The notes under the pieces were generated by a model. That model did not search any database, was not told where the DNA came from, and saw only the letters and a program-made list of their open reading frames with translations. 64,000 nt of DNA from JAGIBJ01 sp032119795. GTDB lineage: Bacteria > Actinomycetota > Thermoleophilia > Solirubrobacterales > Solirubrobacteraceae. Every line of letters begins with the position of its first letter. Positions within the stretch are counted from its first letter, which is position 1. The stretch lies in NCBI GenBank assembly GCA_032119795.1, contig JAUMFO010000011.1, positions 186,001 to 250,000 of the forward strand. Direction: 5' to 3'. Shown piece after piece: positions 1 through 10,554 of this stretch. The translations under genes and the position numbers were made by a program.

Positions 1-588
1 GCGATCGCCAAGCGCTACGACGCGCCGGCCTACGGCTCTCGATCGCTCGTGCAGCTGATGCGGATTCACGGCGAGGAGCAGCGCGCCGTGGAAGTCGAAC
101 TCAAGCGGCCGTATGAGCTTGGGCCATTCACCGTCACGTTCTTCCCGAGTGTGCACTCCAAGCTCGTCCTCGGGCTGGCCGTTCCTTCCGACGGTGAACT
201 CACGTGTGAGCACATGGATGGGCTCACCTCCTCGGCCTACAAGTGCGGCGACGTCTACGGCGTGCGCATCGAGGTCGCGGGCTACGTGATCTACCACCAG
301 GGCAGCGCCAACCTCATCGACGACGAGGTCCCCACGGGCGGCGTCGACCTCTTCCTCGCCGGCGTCGCAGGCCGCGGATTCACCCGTGATTACTGGGCCC
401 GGATCCTGAGTCGACTGGAACCAAAGGTCGTGGTGGCCAGCCACTTCGACGACTTCTTCCGGCCGATCGACGGCGACCAGGGACTCTCGCTCAACGTGCG
501 CCTGGCGGCGGTCCCCGAGGAGATCGGCAGCGTGAGTGGCGACTTCGATGTGGTGGCGCTGCGGGCGCTGGAGCCGGTACGGGGCTGA
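1..588 (+). CDS. MBL-fold metal-dependent hydrolase, 5' end outside the window
   Basis: The frame is open from base 1, so the N-terminus lies upstream; the GTG at 49 is an internal codon, not a start. The visible 195 residues show the C-terminal half of a metallo-beta-lactamase fold of the UlaG/lipid-hydrolase type: a segment with HSKL, a Tyr-His-Gln-Gly strand (YHQGSANL) where metal ligands normally sit, then a DLFLAGVAGR strand and an ASHFDDFF segment near the end, which corresponds to the last metal-binding His region. The substrate cannot be told from this fragment. No downstream partner: a degraded island follows. Confidence 0.75.
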   Translation, partial: AIAKRYDAPAYGSRSLVQLMRIHGEEQRAVEVELKRPYELGPFTVTFFPSVHSKLVLGLAVPSDGELTCEHMDGLTSSAYKCGDVYGVRIEVAGYVIYHQGSANLIDDEVPTGGVDLFLAGVAGRGFTRDYWARILSRLEPKVVVASHFDDFFRPIDGDQGLSLNVRLAAVPEEIGSVSGDFDVVALRALEPVRG

Positions 589-644
589 CCGCGCACGAGG
601 TAGGGTCTCGGAGGTGTCGAAGGTGTCGGCACGCTGTCCCTACT

Positions 645-997
645 TTGTCGCTGACACTCTCCTTGCGTCCACCCGGTAATCCTGATGCGATGCGGCGTGC
701 CGCCGGGGAGATGGACGTGGTCGCGGTGCGTTGCGCGGCCGTCAGTGCCACGACTCCGTTGGTTCTTCCGCTCTACGTCTTCGAGGGCCCTGGCCGGGCA
801 CAGCACGAGGGCGAGCTCGGCCATATTCGGCGTCAGCTCACGAGCGCAGGGGACGGCCTCTCGTCAACCGCATCGCGGCTGCGGATGGAGGCCGACCGCC
901 TCGAGGACGCGCAGACGCGCTACGACGCGAAGTCCGCGCCGAGGCCGCGATGGCCAAGCGCGAGGCGCTGCGCCGGCAGCAGCAGGGACGCCTATGA
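645..997 (+). pseudogene. Frameshifted WXG100-like small protein, paralogue of the gene at 7573
   Basis: Frame 3 from TTG 645 (or TTG 663) encodes a helical protein with an FEGPG turn and an Ala/Arg-rich second helix. It has the same length and layout as the 116-residue protein at 7573 (FIGPA turn, similar charged tail). At about base 932 the frame breaks: reading continues sensibly in frame 2 as VRAEAAMAKREALRRQQQGRL and stops at 997, as if one G had been lost. The stop overlaps the next ATG as ATGA, exactly as in the intact operon at 7920. WXG-like proteins usually partner a secreted effector; that role is inferred. Confidence 0.5.
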
Positions 998-1263
998 CGC
1001 GTGGGACCTCCATCTGGGCAACACCCGACGGCCTCGATGACGCGAGCAACCGCGCTGACTCGATGGGCCGCGATATCCCCAGGCCCTACCCCAGTGCGGA
1101 CGCGCCGGTACTCATCGCTGATGGGCTCCCATCGCTTGATCGAGCGGGGGTACTGGCGGGCTGGAGCGCGGAGGATCGTGAGGGCACGCCGCTCGCCCAC
1201 GAGGAGGTCGCTGTCACGTTCCGGACCTCGTCGTTCGACGCGATGGCCAGCGTCTGCGGCTGA
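994..1263 (+). pseudogene. Truncated effector-type gene, relative of 7920-8963
   Basis: The ATG at 994 overlaps the preceding stop by 4 bases. The first residues (MTRGTSIWATPDGLDDASNRAD) align with MSRPGISLQPAGLDRAAS of the 347-residue protein at 7920, then similarity ends and the frame stops at 1263 after 89 residues. An Rhs core starts in another frame just before that stop, so a deletion has probably joined the 5' end of an effector gene to the 3' end of an Rhs gene. Confidence 0.45.
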
Positions 1264-1982
1264 TCACCGACGCACTCGGGTCCGTCCGCCAAGTCATCGA
1301 CGTCGACACCGGAATCGCGATCCAACAGCTCAGCTACGACGCCTACGGTCGGACCACCAGCGACAGCGCCCCAGGGACGCAGCCCTTCGGCTTCAAAGGC
1401 TCCATAGCGGACCCCGTCTCCGACGCCGTAGGTTTTGCGTGGATGGGAACGCGGGCCTATGCGTCTACCTTGGCTCGATTCGCCACCCCCGAGCCCTTGG
1501 GCGTCGTGCAAACATGGAATGAACACGACGCACTCGCCGGTGACCCCATCAACATGGTCGATGCCAATGGACTAAGTCCGACGCTTACAGATGTCGACGA
1601 GGCAGCGGCCCACGTGTCTGCGGAAATGACCCCAGTTGCGGCTGCCTCGGCACTGTTGACTCTCGGCTGTATTGGCACTCTCGCTCCCGGCGGCCCCTTG
1701 GCCTTGGCCTGCGGGTCGGTGCTCACGTTTGCGGCCTTCAGCGGCACCTTGGTCTTGGTCGCCGATGCGTGGCTTTGGGCTCGTGACAAGGGGACTGCAG
1801 GAAGCGTGGTCTGGGACGCCCTCTCGGTGGCGACCGGCTCAGCCAGCGGTATAGCGACGGGACTTGCCAAGGTGGTTACGGGTTCCTACGGTGCCGGATT
1901 CAGCGTGGCTGGCTGGTTGTATGCGAAAGCGCTCGAGGCTTTGGAAGGCGATCCCAAGGCTGAGGCACGAGTGTGCCCGTGA
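1182..1982 (+). pseudogene. Rhs-repeat core and C-terminal tip, 5'-truncated
   Basis: Frame 3 is open from just after a TGA at 1179-1181. It begins with an Rhs hallmark string (VPDLVVRRDGQRLRLITD, then LGSVRQVID and DYAYGR-like YDAYGRTTSD), continues through PFGFKG and ends the core with GDPINMVDANGL, matching the Rhs-associated core domain that caps the protein shell. About 140 residues follow: Ala/Gly-rich and hydrophobic, with three possible membrane segments, a candidate toxin tip. Full Rhs proteins exceed 1000 residues, so almost all of the shell is missing. ATG 1443 could still start a 179-residue product, but it would lack the core start. The stop overlaps the next gene by 10 bases. 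Confidence 0.65.
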
Positions 1983-2584
1983 AGGCGCCGCCAGGAGGGT
2001 GGGCTGTGGAGGTCTATCCACGGCGAAACCCCTCGACGCCGGTACCTGCTTGGGTGCTGATGGTTGCGTCGCTCGTCTTTGCCGGGTACGCGTTTACAAA
2101 TCTCGGTGGTGCGAGACTGGCGCTGGCGCTCGTGTTCGGGATTGGCGGCACGGGAGCGCTCTACCTGTATGCGCTTGTTTCCAGGCGACGGATGGCGCTC
2201 TTCTGGGACGGGCAACGACTCGTGTTTCGGGGCACGTTCTACCGTGCTCGTACCATTGTGTCGTCGCCGGGGGGCGGCTCGGTAGTTCGAGTAGACATCT
2301 ATAACTCGCACCAACCGAAGCTCCAATTGTGGCTCGATGCGGACGGCATATGTCGCGCGATGCTCCCGGAGGTGGCATGGGATCTGGACGAACTCGAAGC
2401 ACTACGGCTTGAAGCTTCGCTACCGATCGAGACGGACCCCAATCCTATGGACGTTCAGGACCTGGCGAAGCGCTATCCCGGCTCAGTTCCGGTCTGTCTC
2501 GCTCGTCCGATCATGAGCGCGACGCTCGCTTGGGTGGTCGTGCTGACGCTATACCTCGTGGCGCGAGGAATCTCGCGGACGTGA
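1973..2584 (+). CDS. Membrane protein, possible immunity protein to the Rhs tip
   Basis: 203 residues from GTG 1973, overlapping the Rhs fragment. Two membrane segments lie at about residues 25-65, followed by a soluble beta-rich part (FWDGQRLVFRGTFYR onward) and a last membrane helix near 180-200. The pair LAKRYPGSVP before the last helix is shared with LRQRYPSNVR in the protein at 3382, which has the same two-helix, soluble, one-helix plan, so these are paralogues. Position directly behind an Rhs tip is typical of immunity genes; that function is inferred from place and topology only. Confidence 0.6.
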   Translation: MPVKAPPGGWAVEVYPRRNPSTPVPAWVLMVASLVFAGYAFTNLGGARLALALVFGIGGTGALYLYALVSRRRMALFWDGQRLVFRGTFYRARTIVSSPGGGSVVRVDIYNSHQPKLQLWLDADGICRAMLPEVAWDLDELEALRLEASLPIETDPNPMDVQDLAKRYPGSVPVCLARPIMSATLAWVVVLTLYLVARGISRT

Positions 2585-2717
2585 CGATGCATGGCTCGAA
2601 CCGGGGTGTTGAGACCCGACGTCGCGCCAGTGGCAGTCTGAACCGACCCAAAGTCTCGCCACGCTAGGCTCCCCTTCACGATCACGACGCCAACTCAGCG
2701 ATGCGTCGGGACTGTCC

Positions 2718-3293
2718 ATGAATTCCAACGGCGTTCAGTATCAGACGAGCCACGGTCGTCGTCGCATCTGGGTCTTTGCGGCGTGGGCACCGCTGCTTCC
2801 GCTGGCGATTTGGCTGGGCGGAACCGTTACCGGGGAGTCGGACCTTCCGACGGGGGTTTACGTCGCGATCGTCGGCGTTGAAGTGCTCGTTCTGGCGGCC
2901 TGGTTGGTTCGTCGCAACAGCATGGGGCTTCTGGTCCTTCCCGCTCGACTGGCGATCTCGTCGGGGTTCGAAGCGGCAACTGTGAAGCCAGCGACGCCGA
3001 CTGACGCACCCGACGTTGGGTTCAAGCACTACAACGGGATCTCGTATCTCGCAATTACTGATGGCTACAACTATGAGCACCGTGTAGCTGCTCTGGTTCG
3101 TGCAGGCGGCGCGCACCCGCTTCACCGACTACTTGGCGGCGACAACGCCCTGTTGGTGCGAGACGTCACGGCGACCGGAAAGTCGCGATCGCCTTGGCGT
3201 CCGGCTGGAATTAGCTGGACCGCCCGCAACGATGACGAGCTGCGCGACTTCTTGGTCTCGGCGATTCGGGCGATCTGGCAGGCGGACGACTGA
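2718..3293 (+). CDS. Two-helix membrane protein of unknown function
   Basis: 191 residues from ATG 2718. Two membrane helices at about 15-35 and 45-65 are followed by a cytoplasmic or extracellular domain of about 120 residues with conserved-looking aromatic positions (FKHYNGISYL, YNYEHRV). I do not recognise the family. It lies between the two paralogous membrane proteins at 1973 and 3382, separated by 133 and 88 bases, so it may belong to the same immunity cluster. It lacks their RYP motif and third helix. Confidence 0.5.
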   Translation: MNSNGVQYQTSHGRRRIWVFAAWAPLLPLAIWLGGTVTGESDLPTGVYVAIVGVEVLVLAAWLVRRNSMGLLVLPARLAISSGFEAATVKPATPTDAPDVGFKHYNGISYLAITDGYNYEHRVAALVRAGGAHPLHRLLGGDNALLVRDVTATGKSRSPWRPAGISWTARNDDELRDFLVSAIRAIWQADD

Positions 3294-3381
3294 GTTCTCT
3301 TGCGAGCTTTGCCAGTTTCGGGTTGAGTAGGGCGTTGTCCCTCGACGCCGTCGCAGATGCTGCCGCTCGGAGGCTAGACGC

Positions 3382-3987
3382 GTGCCTGGAACTGTGACGA
3401 TCTCACCCTATGGCCCCTCCGTGAATCGGAAGGCCGTGCTCCCGGCACTCGTGTTTGGCGGCCTGATCCTCATCTTGGGCTGGCGATTGTCGCTAGGCGG
3501 ATACGTGCTTGCCGTTCTGTTGGGCCTACTCGGGGCCGGGGCGGCCGTTTGGTGGCTCGACGCGTATGCGAAAGCAAGTCGCGTTGAGCAGGTCGATGAT
3601 CAGCTGATCTTGTTCGAGACCAGGTCGCGTCGGCGGGTGGTCGGGCGCGCAGCGAAGGGGAAGGCAATGCTGTTCTCCGACGTGAGAGGTGGGGTTGCCG
3701 GACACGACTCGTGGCTCATGTGGTTTGACGAAGCCGGTGGTGGCACGTGGACCTCGGCCGGCCGTCGCTGGCCCCTTGATCTGCTCGTAGACGCGTGCGG
3801 CACCCTCGGAATTCCAGTGCAGGAGTCGTCGGAACCGCAGTCGACATCTGCGCTGCGGCAACGCTACCCCTCCAATGTCAGGTGGATCGAGGCGCATACA
3901 ACTGCAGCCGTCCTGGTTGCGACGATCGCGACAATGCTCGTACTCGGCTTTGGTCTTGCGCTCCTGGGCATTCAAGTCCCGCGATGA
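3382..3987 (+). CDS. Membrane protein, paralogue of 1973-2584
   Basis: 201 residues from GTG 3382. Two N-terminal membrane helices (about 15-60), a central domain starting RVEQVDDQLILFETRS, the LRQRYPSNVR element, and a final helix (AAVLVATIATMLVLGFG). Same plan and similar length as the protein at 1973. Tandem immunity paralogues are common next to polymorphic toxins; here only one toxin relic remains, so this gene may protect against toxins of neighbours. Function not shown by sequence. Confidence 0.55.
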   Translation: MPGTVTISPYGPSVNRKAVLPALVFGGLILILGWRLSLGGYVLAVLLGLLGAGAAVWWLDAYAKASRVEQVDDQLILFETRSRRRVVGRAAKGKAMLFSDVRGGVAGHDSWLMWFDEAGGGTWTSAGRRWPLDLLVDACGTLGIPVQESSEPQSTSALRQRYPSNVRWIEAHTTAAVLVATIATMLVLGFGLALLGIQVPR

Positions 3988-4111
3988 GGGGCGGAATTGC
4001 GACCTCTCCCTAGCCCAGAGCGTCGACTGAACTTCGCCTCCTCGCCTCGCTGCACCCCGCCCCGTCCGACCCGTCCGCTACCCACACCCCGTCTCCCGTA
4101 CGATTGCGCGC

Positions 4112-5743
<1,632 letters not shown>

Positions 5744-5754
5744 GCGCCGCTCAC

Positions 5755-7410
5755 TTGCATCTCGTAAGCGGAACGGCTGCGCCGGGCTCGGCACGAATCC
5801 GGCCCGGCCTCCGGCCTAAACCGGCTCCGCGCAAACAAGATCTGCGGCGCGATCGGCTGCTTAGAACGTCGGTCGGGGCCGCCCTCCTTTTGGGAGGTGC
5901 GCTACCGGCTGGGGCTGCAGCCGCAGACACGCTGCCGCAGCCGCCGGCACAGAAGATCGCGTGGGGCGCCTGCACGCCGCGGGCGACCGGCCTGCAGTGC
6001 GGCACGCTCTCGGTGCCGCTGAACTACGCCGACCCCGCGGGCCCGCGGATCAACGTCGCCGTCATCCGCAAAGCGTCGACGTCGAGTCGGCGCCTCGGCT
6101 CACTCGTCGTCAACCCGGGCGGCCCTGGCGGCTCCGGCGTGGAGTTCCTCCAGGTTGCGCTGGCGACGTTCGACGGCCAGACCGATCCCGTGATGGACGA
6201 GCTCGGCGAGCGCTTCGATCTCGTCTCGTTTGATCCGCGCGGCGTTGGCGCCAGCTCGCCGGTGCAGTGCGGCCCGTTCGAGGATCCCGCGGCCTCGAGC
6301 ACGCCGCTTACCCTCGCGTCGGTGACGGCGGAGATGACGTCGTACGTCGCCGGCTGCACCCAGCGCAGCGCGAGCATCCTGCCGTTCCTGGGAACGGTCG
6401 ACGTCGCCCGTGATCTGGAGCAGCTCCGGGCCTCCCTCGGCGACGCGAAGCTCAGCTTCCTTGGTTACTCCTACGGCACCTACCTCGGCGCGACGTACGC
6501 GGCGATGTTCCCCGGCTCGACGGGCAAGCTCGTGCTCGACGGCGCCATCGACCCGGACCGCTACGCCAACCGCCCGCTGCAGGACGACCTCGCGCAGGCC
6601 GCCTCCGGCGAGGTGACGCTCAAGCGGTTCCTGAAGTCGACCAAGAAGTCCGGCCGGCGCGTCAGCCTCAAGGCCTACCGCAAGCTCCTCGCAAGACTGG
6701 AGCGCAAGCCGGCGCGCATCCGCGGCGTGAAGGGCATCAAGCGGCTCACCGACGAGGACGTGCGCGGGTTCGTCAGCGAGGGACTCACGGCACGCTACGC
6801 CTGGCCGTTCCTCGGGATGGCCGTCGGTCAGGCGGTCTCCGGGCGCCCCGAGATGCTTGCCTCCTTCGTGGCGGAGACCGACCCCGAGGCCGAGGCCGAG
6901 AAGTTCGTCCCCGGCTACCTGGGCAACTCCGGCGCCGATCGCGCCACCAACCCGTCCGAGGTGACCGACGCCTACCTGGCGAGCATCCGCGCCGCCGCCC
7001 CGGACGTCGCCGACGACACCTGGCCGGCGACCCTGGCAACCGCGCTCTGGCCGCACCCCGCTGGACGCTTTGCTGGCCCGTGGGCCTACCCGGCCGCAGC
7101 GGGCGCCCCGCCCATCCTGGTGATCGGGACGCGCTTTGATCCCCGCACCCCCTACGACGGCGCGGTTGCCCTGCGCCAGCAGCTCGGCAACGCCCGCCTG
7201 CTCACCTTCCAAGGCGACGGCCACACCGCCTTCAACAACGGCGCGTCCGGTGGATGCATCGACGACCACGTGATCGCCTACTTCAACGGCACCGCCGTCC
7301 CGGCCGATGGCGCCGTCTGCAAGCAAGACAAGGATGTCGACGACCTCCTCGGCTCGCTGGCGATCGAGGGCCCGGCCGTGCCCGCGGCGGTACGGGTGCT
7401 GCGGCGCTGA
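5755..7410 (+). CDS. Secreted alpha/beta hydrolase, TAP-like (S33) peptidase
   Basis: About 551 residues from TTG 5755; no ATG or GTG precedes the signal region, so the start is uncertain and CTG 5842 is an alternative. An LRRDRLLRTS stretch followed by a short hydrophobic run and AGAAAA resembles a Tat-type export signal. Oxyanion region NPGGPGGSG at about 120; nucleophile elbow GYSYG with Ser239; acid Asp462 in TRFDPRTPYD within the TAP-like C-terminal domain; His490 in GDGHTAF. The family (Streptomyces SlpD/E, tripeptidyl aminopeptidases) cleaves short peptides outside the cell. It starts 11 bases after the mutase but need not be related in function. Confidence 0.85.
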   Translation: MHLVSGTAAPGSARIRPGLRPKPAPRKQDLRRDRLLRTSVGAALLLGGALPAGAAAADTLPQPPAQKIAWGACTPRATGLQCGTLSVPLNYADPAGPRINVAVIRKASTSSRRLGSLVVNPGGPGGSGVEFLQVALATFDGQTDPVMDELGERFDLVSFDPRGVGASSPVQCGPFEDPAASSTPLTLASVTAEMTSYVAGCTQRSASILPFLGTVDVARDLEQLRASLGDAKLSFLGYSYGTYLGATYAAMFPGSTGKLVLDGAIDPDRYANRPLQDDLAQAASGEVTLKRFLKSTKKSGRRVSLKAYRKLLARLERKPARIRGVKGIKRLTDEDVRGFVSEGLTARYAWPFLGMAVGQAVSGRPEMLASFVAETDPEAEAEKFVPGYLGNSGADRATNPSEVTDAYLASIRAAAPDVADDTWPATLATALWPHPAGRFAGPWAYPAAAGAPPILVIGTRFDPRTPYDGAVALRQQLGNARLLTFQGDGHTAFNNGASGGCIDDHVIAYFNGTAVPADGAVCKQDKDVDDLLGSLAIEGPAVPAAVRVLRR

Positions 7411-7519
7411 GACGGTGAAACGCCCGCGTGGCAGGGGCCCGGTGGCGTCAGCTCCCACGCAGCTGTCGCTTACGCTCCGGCTTGTAGCGGATCGCCAGCG
7501 TTTTGGTTACATTGCTGGC

Positions 7520-7573
7520 ATGTCTCTGCCCATGCACCGCCGCGCGGTGGCAAACGACAACGACCTCGCGTAG
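7520..7573 (+). CDS. 17-residue ORF overlapping the operon start, possible leader
   Basis: ATG 7520 opens MSLPMHRRAVANDNDLA and its TAG overlaps the GTG of the next gene by one base (TAGTG), the same junction used at 11075. No clear ribosome site precedes the GTG at 7573, so translation could arrive by coupling. It may equally be chance; no similar peptide is visible upstream of 645. Confidence 0.2.
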   Translation: MSLPMHRRAVANDNDLA

Positions 7574-7923
7574 TGGAACCTCGGCCTAAAGGTGTGCCAG
7601 CCGCACTGTCGGCGGTCTCCGCACAGCTTTCGTCCTACGCGTCGCGCCTCGACGAGCTGGCCGCGGTGATCCCGGGACTCGTTCCCCCGTCCGTCTTCAT
7701 CGGACCCGCTCGCAGCGCCTCTGACGCTGAGTTCCAAGAGGCTTCCTCGCGTGCGCGCGCCGCTGCACACTCACTGTCGCTCGAGGCCAAGTTGCTGGCC
7801 GCTGAGGCGGGCGAGCTGGCTCGCAAGCAGGCCGACTGGGACCGCCGCAAGAAGGCCGACGACGACCGTCGACACCGCGAGGCCGAGCAGGCCGCTCAGC
7901 AGTGCCTGCCGAGGCCACGATGA
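7573..7923 (+). CDS. WXG100-like small helical protein
   Basis: 116 residues from GTG 7573. Two long predicted helices are separated by a PPSVFIGPA turn, which sits where WXG100/ESAT-6 proteins have W-x-G (here F-I-G), and the tail is charged (KQADWDRRKKADDDRRHRE). No signal peptide. Paralogue of the frameshifted gene at 645. WXG-like proteins are secreted with or chaperone effectors of type VII systems; no type VII ATPase is in the window, so assignment is by fold and context. The stop overlaps the next ATG by 4 bases. Confidence 0.6.
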   Translation: MEPRPKGVPAALSAVSAQLSSYASRLDELAAVIPGLVPPSVFIGPARSASDAEFQEASSRARAAAHSLSLEAKLLAAEAGELARKQADWDRRKKADDDRRHREAEQAAQQCLPRPR

Positions 7924-8963
7924 GCCGCCCGGGAATCTCGCTTCAGCCCGCTGGACTCGACCGCGCCGCCTCACTGGTCGCTGCTCGATCGCTCGCGATC
8001 GACGACGTCACCGGGCAGATCACCTCGGTCTCGCTTGCGGGCCTGGAGCCCAAGACCGTCGCACGCACGGTCGCCGCGATGGAACGCGCCACCACGCTCA
8101 CCCGCCGCGCCTCGGGCATTACCTCCCGCCAAGGGCCGGCGCTCCGCCGCCGTGCCGCCTTGGCCCGAGCTGCCGACGCAGGCGGGGGCTCGTCTCGCAT
8201 CTCTGGGTGGGACGCGGCGAAGTGGATCGGCAAGTTCACCGGCAAGGCCGGGATCAACACGCTCGACGAGTACAGCAAGCTGCTGGTGAAAGAGCGCACG
8301 ATTCGCTCGAATGCCGACATCCGCAAGGCCTACAACGGCAAGGGAGTCGTTGGCAGGTGGAACCGCGCACGGTTCTCGTCGTGGAAGGACATGAAGGGCC
8401 AGTACCGCGCCGATCGCAAGACGCGTCTGGAACTGCTGCGCAAACTCGACAGTTGGAACTACAAGCAGCGTGCCATCGAGAGCGCCAAGGCCAAGGGCGG
8501 AAAGCTGTGGGACAAGACCGGCAAGAAGCTGATCGACAAGCTGCCGTGGGGGAAGAAGGGCGGCGACGGCGGCCTCGGCAAGAAGCTCCTCGGCTGGGGC
8601 GGCAAGGCAGCCGGTAAGGCGCTTGGCCCGGTGACGGCCCTTGCGACCGGCATCGTGAAGGGCGAGTCGTTCTCGACGGTTGCCAAGCGCGTCGGCGCCG
8701 CTGGCGCGGCGCTCGCCGTCGAGGTGGCGATCGGTGCCGTGGGCGGAGCGATCTGCGCTGGTGCGGCCGTCAGCACGATGGGTGCTGGCGCCGTCGCTTG
8801 CCCGGTGATCATCGGGGCCACGGCGGCGGCGGCGAGCCTGGCGACAGGCGCGATCATCAACCACCAGATCGACCAGGCTGAGAAGAAGAAGGCTCCCCCG
8901 CCGCCGAAGCCGCCCAAGCGCGAATGGAAGCCCGGCCGCGCCGCGCCGGAGCCCGCGCTGTGA
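7920..8963 (+). CDS. Putative effector: helical N-terminus and glycine-zipper hydrophobic C-terminus
   Basis: 347 residues from ATG 7920; the start is fixed by the ATGA overlap and by the same start in the relic at 994. Residues 1-100 are Ala/Arg-rich helices; 100-190 hold a Lys/Trp-rich region (WIGKFTGKAGINTLDEYSK); 190-240 are Lys/Gly-rich (KKGGDGGLGKKLLGWGGK); 240-320 are a long Ala/Gly zipper with two hydrophobic stretches, ending in a KKKAPPPPKPPKREW tail. Glycine zippers of this sort are seen in membrane-active toxins. I recognise no enzyme motif. A membrane-disrupting effector is the best guess. Confidence 0.6.
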   Translation: MSRPGISLQPAGLDRAASLVAARSLAIDDVTGQITSVSLAGLEPKTVARTVAAMERATTLTRRASGITSRQGPALRRRAALARAADAGGGSSRISGWDAAKWIGKFTGKAGINTLDEYSKLLVKERTIRSNADIRKAYNGKGVVGRWNRARFSSWKDMKGQYRADRKTRLELLRKLDSWNYKQRAIESAKAKGGKLWDKTGKKLIDKLPWGKKGGDGGLGKKLLGWGGKAAGKALGPVTALATGIVKGESFSTVAKRVGAAGAALAVEVAIGAVGGAICAGAAVSTMGAGAVACPVIIGATAAAASLATGAIINHQIDQAEKKKAPPPPKPPKREWKPGRAAPEPAL

Positions 8964-9580
8964 CGTCACCTGCGGAAAAGCGCCCTGGCGGGCTCAGTCT
9001 CTTCCTCAAGATCTTCGGCCCGTACCTCCTCGGCGGCTTGCTGATCTGGGCCGCCGTGACCTGGGCCTGTGACGCGCTGATGACGGGTGACGGGAACCTT
9101 CCGGTCGCCGCATTCTTTGGTGCGCTGCTGCCCGCGACCGCCGGGTGGGCCTCAAAGACCGTCCGCTGGTGGCGCGACGGCCAGCTCCCAGAAGACCCGC
9201 GGGAGCGTCGTTGGACGACGGGGCCAACCTGGAGCGATCTCGTCCCGCACTCCGGCAAGGACAGTGAACGGATGGCTCGTGCCCTGTGCGCGGAGACCGC
9301 GTTCCTCGTGCTCATCGTCGTAGCGATCTTTGCCTTCGTCGTCCTCGTCGACCGGGTTGACTCGGTGGTGCTGGTGTCCGCCATCGGCGGTGCGTTCGCG
9401 GTGGTGTCGCTGCTGTGGATCACGCTCATCGCGTGGGGCCGACCGCGGTGGTTGCTGCCCGCCCAGTACCGCCACCCGGACCGCTTCTCGCGGGCGCGCA
9501 GCGTCGTCAATGCCAACCCCCGCGTGCAGTCCGGCAAGCCGCAGCAACGCAAGAGCCAGAAGCGCAAGCAGACCCGATGA
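8960..9580 (+). CDS. Four-helix membrane protein, operon member
   Basis: 206 residues from GTG 8960, overlapping the previous stop as GTGA. Membrane segments at about 15-35, 45-60, 105-125 and 135-155, with a Lys/Arg-rich C-terminus (SGKPQQRKSQKRKQTR). Between helices two and three lies a cytoplasmic-looking loop (WWRDGQLPEDPRERRW). The second gene after the putative effector and translationally coupled to it, so an immunity or anchoring role is plausible but unproven. Family not recognised. Confidence 0.6.
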   Translation: MTSPAEKRPGGLSLFLKIFGPYLLGGLLIWAAVTWACDALMTGDGNLPVAAFFGALLPATAGWASKTVRWWRDGQLPEDPRERRWTTGPTWSDLVPHSGKDSERMARALCAETAFLVLIVVAIFAFVVLVDRVDSVVLVSAIGGAFAVVSLLWITLIAWGRPRWLLPAQYRHPDRFSRARSVVNANPRVQSGKPQQRKSQKRKQTR

Positions 9581-10554
9581 GCACCATGAGCACCGAGCGC
9601 CAGCCGACGCGCTTCGACCTTGAGATTCCCGAGGGCTGGACCGGTATCGAGCATCCGCGAGTTGGCGTCGAGCTGGAACTCGTGGTCGACGAGCCCGTCG
9701 GGTACGCCAGCCGCCTGAGCTTCGAGCGTTATCACGAACTCGAGCCCAGCCCTGATCCGGAGTCCGGGCCGATGGAACACCTGATCGGCGAGCGCGTCAG
9801 TCGCCTGGCCGAGACGATGACCGACGGCCGGTTCCTCGATCTCGCCCTCTATGGACCACGCCCTGAGGACGACGAACTCCCCGCTTTCCGGGCGACCGTC
9901 GCCTACCGGCATGGGCCGCACCTTGTGACGGCGTTCCTCTGGGCGCTCCCGTTGGCCGACGGCGGCGCGCTCGTGGCCACTGGGCTGACCGACGCCGACA
10001 TGGTCGTGATCGACGCCGAGGTGTTTGAGACGGTCGTCGCCTCGCTGCGGTTCGGCGACGACGCTGAGCCGATCGCTGAAGCTGATCGGCCACCCGCCAT
10101 CCCGGAGCCCGAACCCCGCGCCCGCCCCAGCTTGCCGGCCCCGCCGGCTGGCTGGATCGACGGCCCGCTCACCGAGGACCGAGTGCTGCGACAGCTCGTC
10201 GCAGCCGACGGAAGCGCGGCGCCCGCCGTGATCTCGGTCATGGCTGCGCCCGCCGATCTCGCTGGCGACGCCCTCGACCGCCATCAGGTGATCGTCGACG
10301 ACCTCGTCAGCACGATGACCGATGCTGAACTCAAGGACGTCGCTGGCGATCCGCTGGCGATCGGCGGTGCTCAGCGATCGCTGCTGATCTTCCGGCAGGG
10401 CGAGCGCGTGTTCACCGCGGACGTGTGGACGGGCGACGAGGACGCGACCTTGCCGGTCATCTGGGCCATCTGCGACTTCGACGACGATGCCGGACGAGAC
10501 CGCGCCATCGAGTGGATTCGCGCGGCATCGCGCGAGGAGCTGGGGGGCACATGA
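9577..10554 (+). CDS. Two-domain acidic protein, Mog1/PsbP-like (LpqN-type) fold suspected
   Basis: 325 residues from ATG 9577 (ATGA overlap). Two domains of about 140 residues repeat the same layout: FDLEIPEGWTGIEHP at 13 and PAPPAGWIDGPLTEDR at about 187, each followed by strands and a helix ending in a VASLRF- or ICDFDDD-type segment, joined by a Pro-rich linker near 170-185. The IPEGW start is typical of LpqN/DUF1795-like Mog1/PsbP folds, some of which accompany secretion systems. Strongly acidic, no signal peptide. Fold assignment is tentative. Confidence 0.5.
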   Translation: MSTMSTERQPTRFDLEIPEGWTGIEHPRVGVELELVVDEPVGYASRLSFERYHELEPSPDPESGPMEHLIGERVSRLAETMTDGRFLDLALYGPRPEDDELPAFRATVAYRHGPHLVTAFLWALPLADGGALVATGLTDADMVVIDAEVFETVVASLRFGDDAEPIAEADRPPAIPEPEPRARPSLPAPPAGWIDGPLTEDRVLRQLVAADGSAAPAVISVMAAPADLAGDALDRHQVIVDDLVSTMTDAELKDVAGDPLAIGGAQRSLLIFRQGERVFTADVWTGDEDATLPVIWAICDFDDDAGRDRAIEWIRAASREELGGT

